Assembly: GCF_027587205.1 (NCBI RefSeq)
Contig: NZ_JAPDOD010000012.1
Span: 62,001-126,000 of the forward strand
DNA: 64,000 nucleotides
From: Solirubrobacter ginsenosidimutans
GTDB taxonomy: Bacteria > Actinomycetota > Thermoleophilia > Solirubrobacterales > Solirubrobacteraceae
Direction: 5' to 3'
The notes beneath the pieces were generated by a model. It saw only the letters and a list, made by a program, of their open reading frames with translations. It did no database searches and was not told the DNA's origin. Shown piece after piece: positions 1-9,602 of the stretch (the stretch's first letter is position 1; the number at the start of each line of letters is the position of its first letter). The position numbers and the translations under genes were made by a program.

Positions 1-1457
1 GCGCGCGGATGGCCGACAACACGTCGTCGGCGCTGACCTTCACCAGCCCGGCGGGCACGACGATCGCGGACTTCGCGCTCACCCGCCAGATCGGCTACAC
101 GAACCCGATCGCCGCGAACACCCACAAGTACTTCCTGTACTACAGCCTCGGGCCGACGATCTTCGCCGGCGCCGGCAACTACGCCGACGCCACTCGCAAC
201 GCCCTCAACGCCCAGAAGCAGTGGTACGGCTATCCGGAGGGCAACGTCGCCGTCGGCAAGAGCACCGTCGCCCTGGCGAACTTCCCCGCGCTCGCGGGCT
301 ACAAGGGAACCGCCAACACGCTCGCGCTGCGGGTTGGGTGCTTCAGCCGCGGCACGCCGTGCTCGGTCGACACCGGCGGGGCGATCAGCCACATCCTCCA
401 CGGCAGCGACGTGACGATCAACGATCCGACCGCGCCCACGGTGACCGTCGAGGCCTCCGGGCTGCTCGCGGGCGGGGCGGCGTCCGGCTCGGACCCGGTC
501 ACGGTCACCGCGAGCGACAACTCGGGCATCCAGCGCGTGGAGCTGATCGACGTCTCCGACCCGGCCGCTCCGGTCACCGTCGGGGGCGAGGACTACACGG
601 TCGACCGCACCGACGCCAGCAAGGTCTGCGACTTCAGCCAGCCGGCGCCGTGCCCCAACCTCAGCCGTGAGACGGTGCGCGCGACGTCGCTGCCCGCCGG
701 ACAGCGCCTCCTGCTGGTCCGCGTCACCGACACGGGCGGCAACATCGTCGACCGCGGCCCGTACGCGGTGTTCGCGGTCACGCCGTCCGACCGCGGGGCG
801 CTCAACGGCGCGAACGCGACCGACACGGGCTCGCTCTCGGTGATCTGGACCAAGGGCCTGAAGGCCAACCGCCGGACGCTCTCCTACGGCGAGAAGGCCG
901 GCATCCGCGGGCGGCTGACCAACAGCGCCGGCCAGCCGATCGCCGGCGCCCGCGTGATCCTGCTCAGCCGTGACCTGCGCCAGGGCGCCGCGCAGGTCGA
1001 GCGCGGCGCGTTCACCACCGACGGCGACGGGCGCTTCAACACGACGGTGGCGGCGTCCGCGTCGCGACTGCTGCAGTTCGCGTGGCTCTCGCACGCCAAC
1101 GACATCCGCTTCGCCGCCAACGGCTACCTGACGCTGCAGGCGCGCGCGTCCGCGACGCTCTCGGTCTCGACGCGGCGCCCGCGGGTCGGGCGCACGATCA
1201 CGATCAGCGGACGGCTGAAGGGCGTGTCGCGCGGCGGCGCGCCGGTGATCGTCCAGGGCCGCGCGGCGGGCTCGAAGCACTACGAGACCTTCGCGGACAC
1301 GACGGCCTCCACCAGCGGGCGCTTCAAGGTCCGCTATCGCTTCCGCTCGTCGGGCTCGAAGGGCCACTCCTTCGTCTTCCGCGCGCGCATCCGCCCGGCC
1401 GCGAAGTTCCCCTACGAGACCGGCTACTCGCAGACCGTGACCGTCCGAGTCCGATAG
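1..1457 (+). CDS. Exported Ig-like/carboxypeptidase-regulatory-like protein, 5' partial
   Basis: The frame is open from the window edge, and the first ATG at position 9 gives no signal peptide, so the true start is probably outside the window. What is visible (about 482 aa) is Ala/Gly/Thr-rich and beta-rich. An N-terminal domain carries a Cys pair. An Ig-like stretch follows (about residues 140-260) with a second Cys pair, then two C-terminal beta-sandwich repeats (about 285-480) of the kind 'G..v.i.GrL......pi.GA.V'. The very basic C-terminus resembles the ends of other exported proteins in this window. Function is unknown; a cell-surface or secreted structural role is inference. A strong hairpin follows the stop. 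Confidence 0.7.
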   Translation, partial: ARMADNTSSALTFTSPAGTTIADFALTRQIGYTNPIAANTHKYFLYYSLGPTIFAGAGNYADATRNALNAQKQWYGYPEGNVAVGKSTVALANFPALAGYKGTANTLALRVGCFSRGTPCSVDTGGAISHILHGSDVTINDPTAPTVTVEASGLLAGGAASGSDPVTVTASDNSGIQRVELIDVSDPAAPVTVGGEDYTVDRTDASKVCDFSQPAPCPNLSRETVRATSLPAGQRLLLVRVTDTGGNIVDRGPYAVFAVTPSDRGALNGANATDTGSLSVIWTKGLKANRRTLSYGEKAGIRGRLTNSAGQPIAGARVILLSRDLRQGAAQVERGAFTTDGDGRFNTTVAASASRLLQFAWLSHANDIRFAANGYLTLQARASATLSVSTRRPRVGRTITISGRLKGVSRGGAPVIVQGRAAGSKHYETFADTTASTSGRFKVRYRFRSSGSKGHSFVFRARIRPAAKFPYETGYSQTVTVRVR

Positions 1458-1482
1458 CTCGCCCTACGGGCTCGTATCGGAG

Positions 1483-1511
1483 GGGAGTATCGCCCAGAGG
1501 GCGATACTCCC
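1483..1511 (+). terminator. Intrinsic-type hairpin after the exported protein gene
   Basis: Perfect 13-bp stem (1483-1495 with 1499-1511) and a 3-base loop, 25 bases after the stop codon at 1457. No U-tract follows, which is common in high-GC actinomycetes. The stem contains GTATCGCC/GGCGATAC, also found in the hairpin near 38.1 kb. Confidence 0.7.
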
Positions 1512-1575
1512 GCCGCGTGAAGGGACCATCCCGAAGTAGTCTCCCGCCCGTGTACGGTCACGGGAGGAGACAGCG

Positions 1576-3555
1576 ATGACGGCGTACTTCGTCACGGGCG
1601 CCACCGGGTTCATCGGACGTCACCTCGTCGAGCGCCTGCTCGAGCGCGAGGGAGACATCTACGTGCTCGTCCGGGAGGGCTCGCGCGAGAAGCTGGACTC
1701 GCTGACCCAGCGATGGGGTCAACCGGATCGGATCAAGCCGGTCGTCGGTGACCTGGGCGAGCACCATCTCGGTGTCGACCCGGCGACGCTTCCGAAGATC
1801 GACCACTTCTTCCACCTCGCCGCGATCTACGACATGGGCGCGGACGAGACGCGCAACGCGCTGCTCAACGTCGGCGGCACGCAGAACGCGATCGACCTCG
1901 CCAACGCCCTCGACGTCGGCACGTTCCACCACATGTCCTCGATCGCGGTCGCCGGGCTCTTCGACGACGGCATCTTCACCGAGGACATGTTCGACGAGGG
2001 CCAGAAGCTCGCCCACCCGTATCACCGCACGAAGTTCGAGTCCGAGAAGCTCGTGCGCGAGAAGGCCAAGGCGCCGGTCCGGATCTACCGCCCGAGCCTC
2101 GTCGTCGGCGACAGCCGCACCGGCGAGATGGACAAGATCGACGGGCCGTACTACTTCTTCAAGGTGATCCAGAAGGTCCGGCACATGCTGCCGGAGTGGT
2201 TCCCGCTGATCAGCCTCGAGTGGGGTTGGACGAACATCGTCCCGGTCGACTACGTCGCCGCCGTCGTCGACCACATCGCCCACAAGCCCGGCCTCGACGG
2301 CCAGACCTTCCACGTCGTCGACCCGAAGGGCCAGCGCGTCGGCGAGGTGCTCAACACGTTCGCCGAGGCCGGCCACGCGCCCAAGGCCGTCATGCGGATC
2401 GACAGGCGCGCGACGCAGAACCTGCCCAAGGGCGTCATCAGCTTCGCCATGAAACTGCCGGCGCTCAAGCAGATCCGGTCGCAGATCCTGGCCGACCTCG
2501 GCATCCCGGACGAGGTCGTCGAGTACATCGCGCTGAGCTGCCGGTTCGATGCGCGCGACACGCAGCGCGAGCTGCGCGACTCAGCCATCACGCTGCCGCC
2601 GCTGAACAGCTACGCCGAGAAGCTGTGGGACTACTGGGAGCGCACGCTCGACCCCGACCTGTACAAGGACCGCTCGTTCGAGGGCGCCGTCAACGGCAAG
2701 ACGGTCGTGATCACCGGCGCGTCGTCGGGCATCGGCCGCGCCGCGGCGCTGAAGATCGCCGCCGCGGGCGGCATCCCGATCCTCGTCGCGCGCACGAAGG
2801 AGAAGCTCGACGAGGTCAAGGCCGAGATCGAGGCCGCGGGCGGCAGCGCCCACGTCGCGCCCTGCGACCTGAGCGACTTCGACGCGATCGAGCGGCTCGT
2901 CGAGGGCCTGCTCGCCGACCACCCGCGGATCGACATGCTCGTCAACAACGCGGGACGGTCGATCCGGCGCAGCGTCGCGCTCTCCTACGACCGCTTCCAC
3001 GACTACGAGCGCACGGTCCACCTCAACTACCTCTCGCCCGTGAAGCTGATGCTCGCGCTGCTGCCGCACATGCGCGACCAGGGCGGCGGGCACATCGTCA
3101 ACGTGTCGTCGATCGGCGTGCAGACCAACCCGCCGCGCTTCTCCGCGTACGTGGGCTCCAAGGCGGCGCTGGACGCGTTCACCCGCGTGGTGTCCAGCGA
3201 GACGATCGGCGACAACGTCACCTTCACCACGATCCACATGCCGCTCGTGCGCACGCCGATGATCGCGCCGACGAAGATGTACGACTCCTTCCCGACGATC
3301 TCCCCCGAGGAGGCCGCGGACCTCGTGTGCGAGGCGATCCGGGCCAAGCCGAAGCAGATCAACACCAAGCTCGGGACGTTCGGCGAGGTCGCGTACGCGC
3401 TCGCGCCGAAGGCCGTCGACCAGATCCTGCACCTCGCCTATCGCGTCTTCCCGGAGTCCACGGCCGCCAAGGGCGGCAAGGGCGACTCGAGCAGCGACAA
3501 GGCGTCGGGCGAGGCGACCGCGCTGGCCTATCTGATGAAGGGCGTGCACTGGTAG
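1576..3555 (+). CDS. Two-domain SDR protein, fatty acyl-CoA reductase-like
   Basis: The 659-aa protein has two nucleotide-binding modules. The N-terminal half is an extended SDR / thioester-reductase-like domain: TGATGFIGRHLVERLL at residues 7-22 and a YHRTKFESE catalytic segment near 155. The C-terminal half (from about residue 373) is a classical SDR with TGASSGIG, NNAG and YVGSKAALDAF. This length and domain order match the bifunctional fatty acyl-CoA reductases of Marinobacter and the mycobacterial AcrA1 group, which reduce acyl-CoA to alcohol. The ATG is preceded by GGAGGAGA. Assignment to acyl reduction is inference from architecture; a multifunctional dehydrogenase is the alternative. 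Confidence 0.8.
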   Translation: MTAYFVTGATGFIGRHLVERLLEREGDIYVLVREGSREKLDSLTQRWGQPDRIKPVVGDLGEHHLGVDPATLPKIDHFFHLAAIYDMGADETRNALLNVGGTQNAIDLANALDVGTFHHMSSIAVAGLFDDGIFTEDMFDEGQKLAHPYHRTKFESEKLVREKAKAPVRIYRPSLVVGDSRTGEMDKIDGPYYFFKVIQKVRHMLPEWFPLISLEWGWTNIVPVDYVAAVVDHIAHKPGLDGQTFHVVDPKGQRVGEVLNTFAEAGHAPKAVMRIDRRATQNLPKGVISFAMKLPALKQIRSQILADLGIPDEVVEYIALSCRFDARDTQRELRDSAITLPPLNSYAEKLWDYWERTLDPDLYKDRSFEGAVNGKTVVITGASSGIGRAAALKIAAAGGIPILVARTKEKLDEVKAEIEAAGGSAHVAPCDLSDFDAIERLVEGLLADHPRIDMLVNNAGRSIRRSVALSYDRFHDYERTVHLNYLSPVKLMLALLPHMRDQGGGHIVNVSSIGVQTNPPRFSAYVGSKAALDAFTRVVSSETIGDNVTFTTIHMPLVRTPMIAPTKMYDSFPTISPEEAADLVCEAIRAKPKQINTKLGTFGEVAYALAPKAVDQILHLAYRVFPESTAAKGGKGDSSSDKASGEATALAYLMKGVHW

Positions 3556-4418
3556 TCCTGGAGGCAGGCGGGCTGCAGGCAGCCTTCGCCCCCGAAGACG
3601 GGATGGCGTGTCACTCGCTCAAGCACCGGGGCGAGGAGCTGCTCGGCGCGGTCCGCGGCGAGGGCGTGCCGGACGTCCCCTGGATCTCCGGCATCCCGCT
3701 GCTGCACCCGTGGGCCAACCGGCTCGGGGGCTTCGGCTACACGTTCGACGATCGGGTCGTCGTGCTCACGCCCGGCTCGCCCGACATCTACATCGAGGAA
3801 CACGGGCTGCCGCTGCACGGCTTGCGACCGGCGGTCTACGGCTGGACGGTCCTGGAGAGCACCGATCGGCGGCTCGTCGCCGGGCGCGATTACACGGGGG
3901 TCGCCGAGTTCCCGTTCGACCATCGGCTCGAGGTCGTCGCTGAGGTGGACGAGCAGGCGCTGACGCTCGAGACGACGCTCACCGCGGGCGCCCGGCCGGT
4001 GCCGGTCGCCTTCGGCTATCACCCGTTCTTCCGGCTGCCCGGCGTTCCGCGCGCGGAGTGGGCCATCACGCTGCCCGTGGGCGATCGGCTGCTGCTCGAC
4101 GAGCGGATGGTGCCGACCGGCGAGCGCGTCGCCGCCGGCGACCTCGACGGCCCGCTGGGCGATCGCGTCTTCGATGACGCGTTCACGCTCGACGAGCTGC
4201 GCGGCCCGTTCGTCCTGGAGGGCGGCGGGCGCCGGATCGAGGTCGCCTTCGAGGCCGGCTATCCGTACGCCCAGATCTTCGCGCCCGCCATCGCGGACGT
4301 CATCTGCTTCGAGCCGATGACCGCGCCGGGCGACGCGCTGCGTCATGCGCCGGGCTCCGTCGCGCCCGGCGAGACGTACTCGGGCCGCTTCAGCGTGTCC
4401 GTGTCGTCAAAAACTTGA
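3549..4418 (+). CDS. Aldose 1-epimerase / mutarotase-like protein
   Basis: Similarity to the galactose mutarotase superfamily is clear in LEAGGLQAAF, HRGEELLG, HPWANRLG and FGYHPFFRLPG (catalytic-type His). The family fold begins just before the only in-frame ATG (3603), so an earlier start is likely. The frame there offers only CTG (3549 or 3558), with GAAGGG six bases before the 3549 CTG, overlapping the end of the reductase gene. An unusual CTG start with translational coupling is therefore plausible; 3603 is the conservative alternative. The length of about 289 aa is typical. The protein probably interconverts sugar anomers in the cytoplasm. The pairing with the reductase is not functionally explained. 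Confidence 0.75.
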   Translation: MVVLEAGGLQAAFAPEDGMACHSLKHRGEELLGAVRGEGVPDVPWISGIPLLHPWANRLGGFGYTFDDRVVVLTPGSPDIYIEEHGLPLHGLRPAVYGWTVLESTDRRLVAGRDYTGVAEFPFDHRLEVVAEVDEQALTLETTLTAGARPVPVAFGYHPFFRLPGVPRAEWAITLPVGDRLLLDERMVPTGERVAAGDLDGPLGDRVFDDAFTLDELRGPFVLEGGGRRIEVAFEAGYPYAQIFAPAIADVICFEPMTAPGDALRHAPGSVAPGETYSGRFSVSVSSKT

Positions 4419-4619
4419 GCGCGAAGGTAAGAACACTGACCGATCCGGATTGCTCACGGCGCACCGCTTGAGCCCTTACTTACCGCGCAGAGCGCTTACC
4501 GGACATCAAAGGCCGATCTGATCGCTACCGTCTGCGCTCTTCGGCAGTGGTTTCTTCGGGTCGGCGGGGGCCATCCCTGGGGCACTGCATGCCAGGTTCT
4601 CTAAGAAAGGACGCACCAC

Positions 4620-6398
4620 ATGCGTAGGTCCGCATGGACCATCGGGGCCACTGTTCTGGCGGCCCTTTCGCTCGGGGTTGCTGCTTGCGGCGGCAGCGAC
4701 AACAACTCGTCGTCGGATAGCGGCAAGACCAGCACGGGCACCAAGCTGCCCGACAAGCCTAAGCAAGGCGGCAAGCTGACGGTGCTCTGGACCGGCGACG
4801 TCGATCACATCGACTGCGGCCAGACCTATTACCAGATGGGCAATTTCATCTGCAACGCCACGCAGAAGCAGCTGTACGCCTATAAGCCCGACGACGGCAC
4901 CACACTGGTCCCGGACCTCGCCGACGGTGATCCCCAGGTTTCAGACGACGGCAAGACCGTCACGGTCAAGATCAAGCCCGGCGTGAAGTACTCGCCGCCG
5001 TATCAGGACCACACGGTCACCTCGGCCGACGTCAAGTACGCGATCGAGCGCGGCTTCTTCAACAACGTCGGCGCCGGCTTCACGCAGTCGTACTACGCCG
5101 ACCTCGAGGGCGCCAAGATCGGCGTCAAGCCGGGCACCGAGATCCCCGGCATCACGACGCCGGACGACACCACGCTCGTGCTGAAGTTCAAGCGCGCGGT
5201 CGGTGGCGTCATGGCCTCGGGCGCGCTGGCCTACGGCGCGACCGCTCCGGTCCCGAAGGACTACGCGGCCAAGTTCGACGCGAAGACGCCGTCGACGTAC
5301 GGCGAGAACCAGCTCGCCACCGGCCCGTACATGATCGAGAACGATGCGTCGGGCAAGGCCATCGGCTACGAGCCCAGCAAGCGCATCCACCTCGTCCGCA
5401 ACCCGAGCTGGGACAAGTCGCTGGACTTCAAGCCCGCGTACCTCGACGAGATCGACAACCTCGAGGGCAATGACGATCCGGGCGTGGCCTCGCGCCGCAT
5501 CCTGACCGGCCAGAGCATGATCAACGGCGACTTCTCGCCGCTGCCGGAGAACCTCAAGGACGCCTCGCAGAACCACAAGGACCAGCTCGTGCTGATCCCG
5601 ACCGGCGGCGGGCGCTGGATCTCGATGAACACGACGGTCAAGCCGTTCGACGACCTCAACGTCCGCAAGGCCGTCACCGCCGGCATGGACCGCGCGGCGC
5701 TGCTGCTGACCCGCGGCGGCAAGCTCGTGGGCGACGTCGCCACCCACTACCTCGCGCCGGGCATCGCCGGGTTCGAGGAGGCCGGCGGCCTGAAGGGCGT
5801 CCCCGGCGTCGACTTCCTGTCGGTCGACGGCAAGCCGCTCCCGGACGTCAGCGCCAAGTACTTCAAGGCGGCGGGCTACGCCTCCGGCAAGTACGAAGGC
5901 ACGGAGAAGATCCTGATGGTCGGCTCCAACGCCGGCGTCGCCGCCAAGACGGCCGAGGTCGCCAAGGAGAGCCTGACGAACATGGGCTTCAACGTGCAGA
6001 TGCGCCTCGTGCAGCAGAACACGATGTACACGCGCTACTGCAACACGCCGTCCGCCAAGGTCGCGATCTGCCCGAACGTCGGCTGGCTGAAGGACTTCGC
6101 CGACGGTCAGACGATGCTCGACCCGACGTTCAACGGCAAGAACATCCTCGAGCAGGGCAACTCCAACTGGGCCCAGCTCGACGATCCGGCCATCAACAAG
6201 GCGATGGACACGGCCGAGGAGCTCCCCAAGGAGCAGCGCCCCGCGGCGTGGGCCGACATCGACAAGATGATCACGGAGCAGGCTCCGGTCATCCCGTGGA
6301 TCTGGGACAAGCAGCCGCTGATCGAGTCCGCCAACGTCAACGGCGTGGCGTCGGTCTCCAACGCCCAGTGGGAACTCGCCTGGACGTCACTCAAGTAA
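4620..6398 (+). CDS. Family 5 extracellular solute-binding lipoprotein
   Basis: A 592-aa SBP_bac_5 protein (peptide/nickel/opine-type ABC uptake). A lipoprotein signal ends in LGVAAC (Cys23), followed by a Ser/Asn/Asp-rich linker. The family pattern follows: QGGKLTVLW, then LYAYKPDDGTTLVPDLAD, VTVKIKPGVKYS, and a C-terminal region with TPSTYGENQLATGPYMIE. AAGAAAGGA lies about 10 bases before the ATG. No permease or ATPase gene adjoins it: the preceding gene is unrelated and a strong terminator follows, so this is an orphan binding protein working with a transporter encoded elsewhere. The ligand is unknown; oligopeptides are typical for the family. The 201 bases upstream hold no other gene. 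Confidence 0.9.
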   Translation: MRRSAWTIGATVLAALSLGVAACGGSDNNSSSDSGKTSTGTKLPDKPKQGGKLTVLWTGDVDHIDCGQTYYQMGNFICNATQKQLYAYKPDDGTTLVPDLADGDPQVSDDGKTVTVKIKPGVKYSPPYQDHTVTSADVKYAIERGFFNNVGAGFTQSYYADLEGAKIGVKPGTEIPGITTPDDTTLVLKFKRAVGGVMASGALAYGATAPVPKDYAAKFDAKTPSTYGENQLATGPYMIENDASGKAIGYEPSKRIHLVRNPSWDKSLDFKPAYLDEIDNLEGNDDPGVASRRILTGQSMINGDFSPLPENLKDASQNHKDQLVLIPTGGGRWISMNTTVKPFDDLNVRKAVTAGMDRAALLLTRGGKLVGDVATHYLAPGIAGFEEAGGLKGVPGVDFLSVDGKPLPDVSAKYFKAAGYASGKYEGTEKILMVGSNAGVAAKTAEVAKESLTNMGFNVQMRLVQQNTMYTRYCNTPSAKVAICPNVGWLKDFADGQTMLDPTFNGKNILEQGNSNWAQLDDPAINKAMDTAEELPKEQRPAAWADIDKMITEQAPVIPWIWDKQPLIESANVNGVASVSNAQWELAWTSLK

Positions 6399-6425
6399 GC
6401 GGAGCATCCCTGCTCAACGCATAGA

Positions 6426-6458
6426 CGAGGGCCCCGCACCGCGGGGCCCTCGCTGTTT
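6426..6458 (+). terminator. Rho-independent terminator after the solute-binding protein gene
   Basis: Perfect 12-bp GC-rich stem (6426-6437 with 6441-6452), 3-base loop, then CTGTTT. This isolates the binding-protein transcript from the sigma factor gene. Confidence 0.9.
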
Positions 6459-6504
6459 AACCAGCGCGTATCTTCACCACAGAATCCCTTGAGCAACGTG
6501 GTCG

Positions 6505-7383
6505 ATGCTGCCGTGCATGCCCACCGCTTCGCCGCCGATTCAGCAGGACGGACGCGAGCTCGGCGACGGCCTCGGAATCTTCCTCCAGCGCATCGCCCGC
6601 ACGCGGCTCCTGACCCCCGCCGAGGAGCTCGAGCTCGCTCGCCGCATCGAACGCGGAGACCTTGACGCCAAGGACCGCATGATCGAAGCGAACCTCCGCC
6701 TCGTCGTGCACCTCGCCAAGCGCTTCCAGCGTGAGGATTCCGGGATGACCCTCCTGGATCTGATCCAGGAAGGCACGATCGGCCTCGTGCGCGCGGTCGA
6801 GAAGTTCGACCACCGCCGCGGCTTCCGCTTCTCCACGTACGCCACCCTCTGGATCCGCCAGGCCATCGGCCGCGCGATGTCCGAGAAGGGCCGCGCCGTG
6901 CGCCTTCCCGTGCACGTCGGGGATCGCGTACGCAAGCTGCAGGCGGTCGAGCGCCGCCTGGCGATGGCGCTGGGCGCCACCCCCACCGCGACCGAGCTCG
7001 CCGACGCCCTCGAGTGGTCAGAGCAAGACGTCGCCGATGTCCGCCGGATCGCGATGGCCCCCGTCTCGCTCGAGGCTCCGGTGGGCGACGCGGGTGACGC
7101 CGAGCTCGGTCACCTGCTCGCCGACGAAGGTCCCACCCCCGAGGAATCCGCCGCCGTGTCGCGCATGCACGCGGACCTCGGGCACGTCCTGGCCGGCCTC
7201 GGCGGGCTCGAACGCCGCGTGCTGGAGCTGCGCTTCGGCCTCGGCGCCGAAGCGCCCCACACCCCCGGCCAGGCCGCGCGCGTGCTCGGCATCACCCCCC
7301 GGCGGGTGCGCTGCGCCGAGGACCGCGCGCTGCGCCACCTGCGCGCCTCGCCGGCCACCGGCGCCCTGCGCGACGCCGCCTAG
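6505..7383 (+). CDS. RNA polymerase sigma-70 family factor (group 1/2-like)
   Basis: The 292-aa protein has sigma region 1.2 ([18 protein letters not shown]), a full region 2 ([42 protein letters not shown]), region 3 (RLPVHV onward) and region 4 ([12 protein letters not shown] with a HTH ending [15 protein letters not shown]). The -10-recognition helix is close to that of housekeeping sigma. The protein is short and lacks the long N-terminal region 1.1/linker, so it is more likely a group 2 (SigB/HrdB-paralogue) factor than the primary sigma. There is no clear Shine-Dalgarno; ATG 6520 is an alternative start. A TATCTT hexamer at 6469 could be its -10. It converges with ppk1. Confidence 0.9.
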   Translation: MLPCMPTASPPIQQDGRELGDGLGIFLQRIARTRLLTPAEELELARRIERGDLDAKDRMIEANLRLVVHLAKRFQREDSGMTLLDLIQEGTIGLVRAVEKFDHRRGFRFSTYATLWIRQAIGRAMSEKGRAVRLPVHVGDRVRKLQAVERRLAMALGATPTATELADALEWSEQDVADVRRIAMAPVSLEAPVGDAGDAELGHLLADEGPTPEESAAVSRMHADLGHVLAGLGGLERRVLELRFGLGAEAPHTPGQAARVLGITPRRVRCAEDRALRHLRASPATGALRDAA

Positions 7384-7394
7384 ACGTCAGGGAA

Positions 7395-7421
7395 GACGCG
7401 CGCCGCCGATCGGCGCGCGTC
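7395..7421. terminator. Bidirectional terminator between the sigma gene and ppk1
   Basis: Perfect 11-bp G/C stem (7395-7405 with 7411-7421) with a 5-base loop, lying between two convergent stop codons (7383 and 7432). Confidence 0.75.
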
Positions 7422-7431
7422 CCCCGGGCGC

Positions 7432-9555
7432 TCAGCTCTTCTTGGCCGCGCTGGCCTCGGCGGCGGCGGCCGCGTGGGCGGTCATCAGCTCGCGCTGGAC
7501 CGAGCGGGGCTCGCCGTTGTTGGACGTGCGGCGCGTGTAGTTGCCCTTGTTGTCGAGCTCCCATGCGTTCACGTTGTCCGCGAAGCAGCGGTCCAGCGTG
7601 TCGACGAGGTCCCCGCGCAGCGACTCGTCGCGGATCGGCGTGAGCAGCTCCACGCGCGTGTCGAGGTTGCGGGGCATCAGGTCGGCCGAACCGATGTAGA
7701 TGGTCGGGTCGCCCTCGCGCTCGAAGGCGTAGATCCGCGAGTGCTCGAGGAAGCGGCCGACGATCGAGACGACGCGGATGTTCTCCGACACGCCGGGCAC
7801 GCCGGGCTTCAGGCAGCAGATGCCGCGCGTGTTGATCTCGACCTTCACCCCCGCCTGCGAGGCGCGGTAGAGCGCCTGGATGCACTCGCGATCGACCAGC
7901 GAGTTCATCTTCATGCGGATCTTCGCCGGCTTGCCGTCCTTGTGGACGGCGATCGTGCGCTCGATCTCCTCGATCACGCCGTTGCGCAGGTGCGCGGGGG
8001 CGACGAGGACGCGCCGGTAGCCGCCCGGCCGGGCGAAGCCGGTGAGGAAGTTGAACATGTCGGCGACGTCGGCGCCGAGCTCGTCATCGCACGTCAGCAG
8101 GCCGAAATCCGTGTACAGGCGGGCGGTCTTGGCGTTGTAGTTGCCGGTGCCGACGTGCAGGTAGTGCCGGATGCCGTCACCCTCGCGGCGCACCACGAGG
8201 ATGCACTTGGCGTGCGTCTTCAGCGACGGCAGGCCGTAGACGACGTGCACGCCCGCTTCCTCCAGCGCGCGCCCCCACTGGATGTTCGCGCGCTCGTCGA
8301 AGCGCGCCTTGACCTCCACCAGGCACACCGCCTGCTTGCCGCGCTCGGCGGCGCGGATCAGCGCGGGGACGAGCGGCGAGTCGTCGCTCGTGCGGTACAC
8401 GGTCTGCTTGATCGCGAGCACGTCGGGATCGTTGACCGCCTGCTCGACGAAGCGCTCGACCGAGCTCACGAACGAGTCGTACGGATGGTGCAGCAGGATG
8501 TCGCGCTTGCGCATCGCGGCCAGCACGTCCGGCTGCTCGTCCTCGTCGGGCTGCAGGCGCGGCTGGGTGACCGGCTGATACGGCGTGTCACGCAGCTCCG
8601 CGTGGCCGGAGATCTTGACGATGTCAAAGAGGTCGTTGAGGTCCAGCAGGCCGCTGACCTGGAAGACGTCGGCCTCGCCGACCTCGAGCGCGCGCGAGAT
8701 CTGGTCGAGCATCGCCTCGCTCATCCCATCGCCCACCTCGACCCGCACGGCCTCGCCGAAGCGCCGCGCGCGCAACTCCTCCTCGACGGCCTGCAGGAGG
8801 TCGTCGGCGTCGTCGGACACGCTGAAGTCGGCGTCGCGGGTGACGCGGAAGACGTGGCGGTCGAGGATCTCCATCCCCGGGAACAGCGAGTCCAGGTTCT
8901 CGGCGATGACGTCCTCGAGCGGCACGAACGTCTTGCCGTCGCCCACCGGCACGAAGCGCGGCAGCATCTCCTTCGGCACCTTCACGCGCGCGAAGGTCCG
9001 CACGTCGGTGACCGGATCGCGAACGATCACGCCGAGCGACAGCGAGAGGTTCGAGATGTACGGGAACGGGCGCCCCAGGCCGACGGCCAGCGGCGTCAGC
9101 ACCGGGAAGATCTGGCGCCGGAAGCGCTCGTCGAGGCTCTTGCGGTCGGTCCGGTTGACCTCCGCGTAGCGCACGATCCGGATCCCGTGCTCGGCGAGCG
9201 CCGGGCGCAGGTCGTGGTCGAGGCAATGCGACTGGCGCGCCGCATGCTCGCGGACCATGCGCCGGATCTCCTCGATCGTCTCGCTCGGCGTCCTGCCGTC
9301 CTGGAGCGGCTTCTCGATGCCGGCCTCGATCTGGTCATGCAGGCCGGCGACCCTGACCATGAAGAACTCGTCGAGGTTGGACGAGTAGATCGCGCAGAAC
9401 TTCACGCGCTCGAGCAGCGGGACGGAGGCGTCCTCCGCGAGCTCGAGCACCCGCTCGTTGAACTGCATCCAGCTCAGCTCGCGGTTGTAGTAGAGCGACG
9501 GATCCTGAAGATCCGGCGCGGCGACGGTCTCGGTCGCGCTCGTTGTTTCACTCAC
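7432..9555 (-). CDS. ppk1: Polyphosphate kinase 1
   Basis: At 707 aa this is full length for PPK1, the enzyme that reversibly polymerises the gamma-phosphate of ATP into inorganic polyphosphate. The N-domain shows YYNRELSWMQFNERVL and SSNLDEFFMVRVAGL. The catalytic core contains RFDERANIQWGRALEEAG, HVGTGNYNAKTARLYTD (phospho-acceptor His near residue 467) and the second conserved segment GSADLMPRNLD. The start is GTG, 47 bases downstream of the ppx stop on the same strand, so ppx and ppk1 probably form one operon that sets polyphosphate level by synthesis and degradation. Confidence 0.97.
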   Translation of the reverse strand: MSETTSATETVAAPDLQDPSLYYNRELSWMQFNERVLELAEDASVPLLERVKFCAIYSSNLDEFFMVRVAGLHDQIEAGIEKPLQDGRTPSETIEEIRRMVREHAARQSHCLDHDLRPALAEHGIRIVRYAEVNRTDRKSLDERFRRQIFPVLTPLAVGLGRPFPYISNLSLSLGVIVRDPVTDVRTFARVKVPKEMLPRFVPVGDGKTFVPLEDVIAENLDSLFPGMEILDRHVFRVTRDADFSVSDDADDLLQAVEEELRARRFGEAVRVEVGDGMSEAMLDQISRALEVGEADVFQVSGLLDLNDLFDIVKISGHAELRDTPYQPVTQPRLQPDEDEQPDVLAAMRKRDILLHHPYDSFVSSVERFVEQAVNDPDVLAIKQTVYRTSDDSPLVPALIRAAERGKQAVCLVEVKARFDERANIQWGRALEEAGVHVVYGLPSLKTHAKCILVVRREGDGIRHYLHVGTGNYNAKTARLYTDFGLLTCDDELGADVADMFNFLTGFARPGGYRRVLVAPAHLRNGVIEEIERTIAVHKDGKPAKIRMKMNSLVDRECIQALYRASQAGVKVEINTRGICCLKPGVPGVSENIRVVSIVGRFLEHSRIYAFEREGDPTIYIGSADLMPRNLDTRVELLTPIRDESLRGDLVDTLDRCFADNVNAWELDNKGNYTRRTSNNGEPRSVQRELMTAHAAAAAEASAAKKS

Positions 9556-9602
9556 GGCGTTTGCATCATTGCAGGACCGAAGCCACGTTCGTGAACGAGT
9601 TG

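Noticed and set aside
7474..9594. A 706-codon open frame antisense to ppk1
   Set aside because: It mirrors the conserved ppk1 frame, has Arg/Val/Ala-rich composition typical of the opposite strand of high-GC genes, and shows no domain.
9580..9602. Possible phosphate-regulation (Pho box) site upstream of ppk1
   Set aside because: Only one GTTCACG-like unit, part of a short palindrome (CGTTCGTGAACG); tandem units needed for an actinobacterial PHO box are absent.
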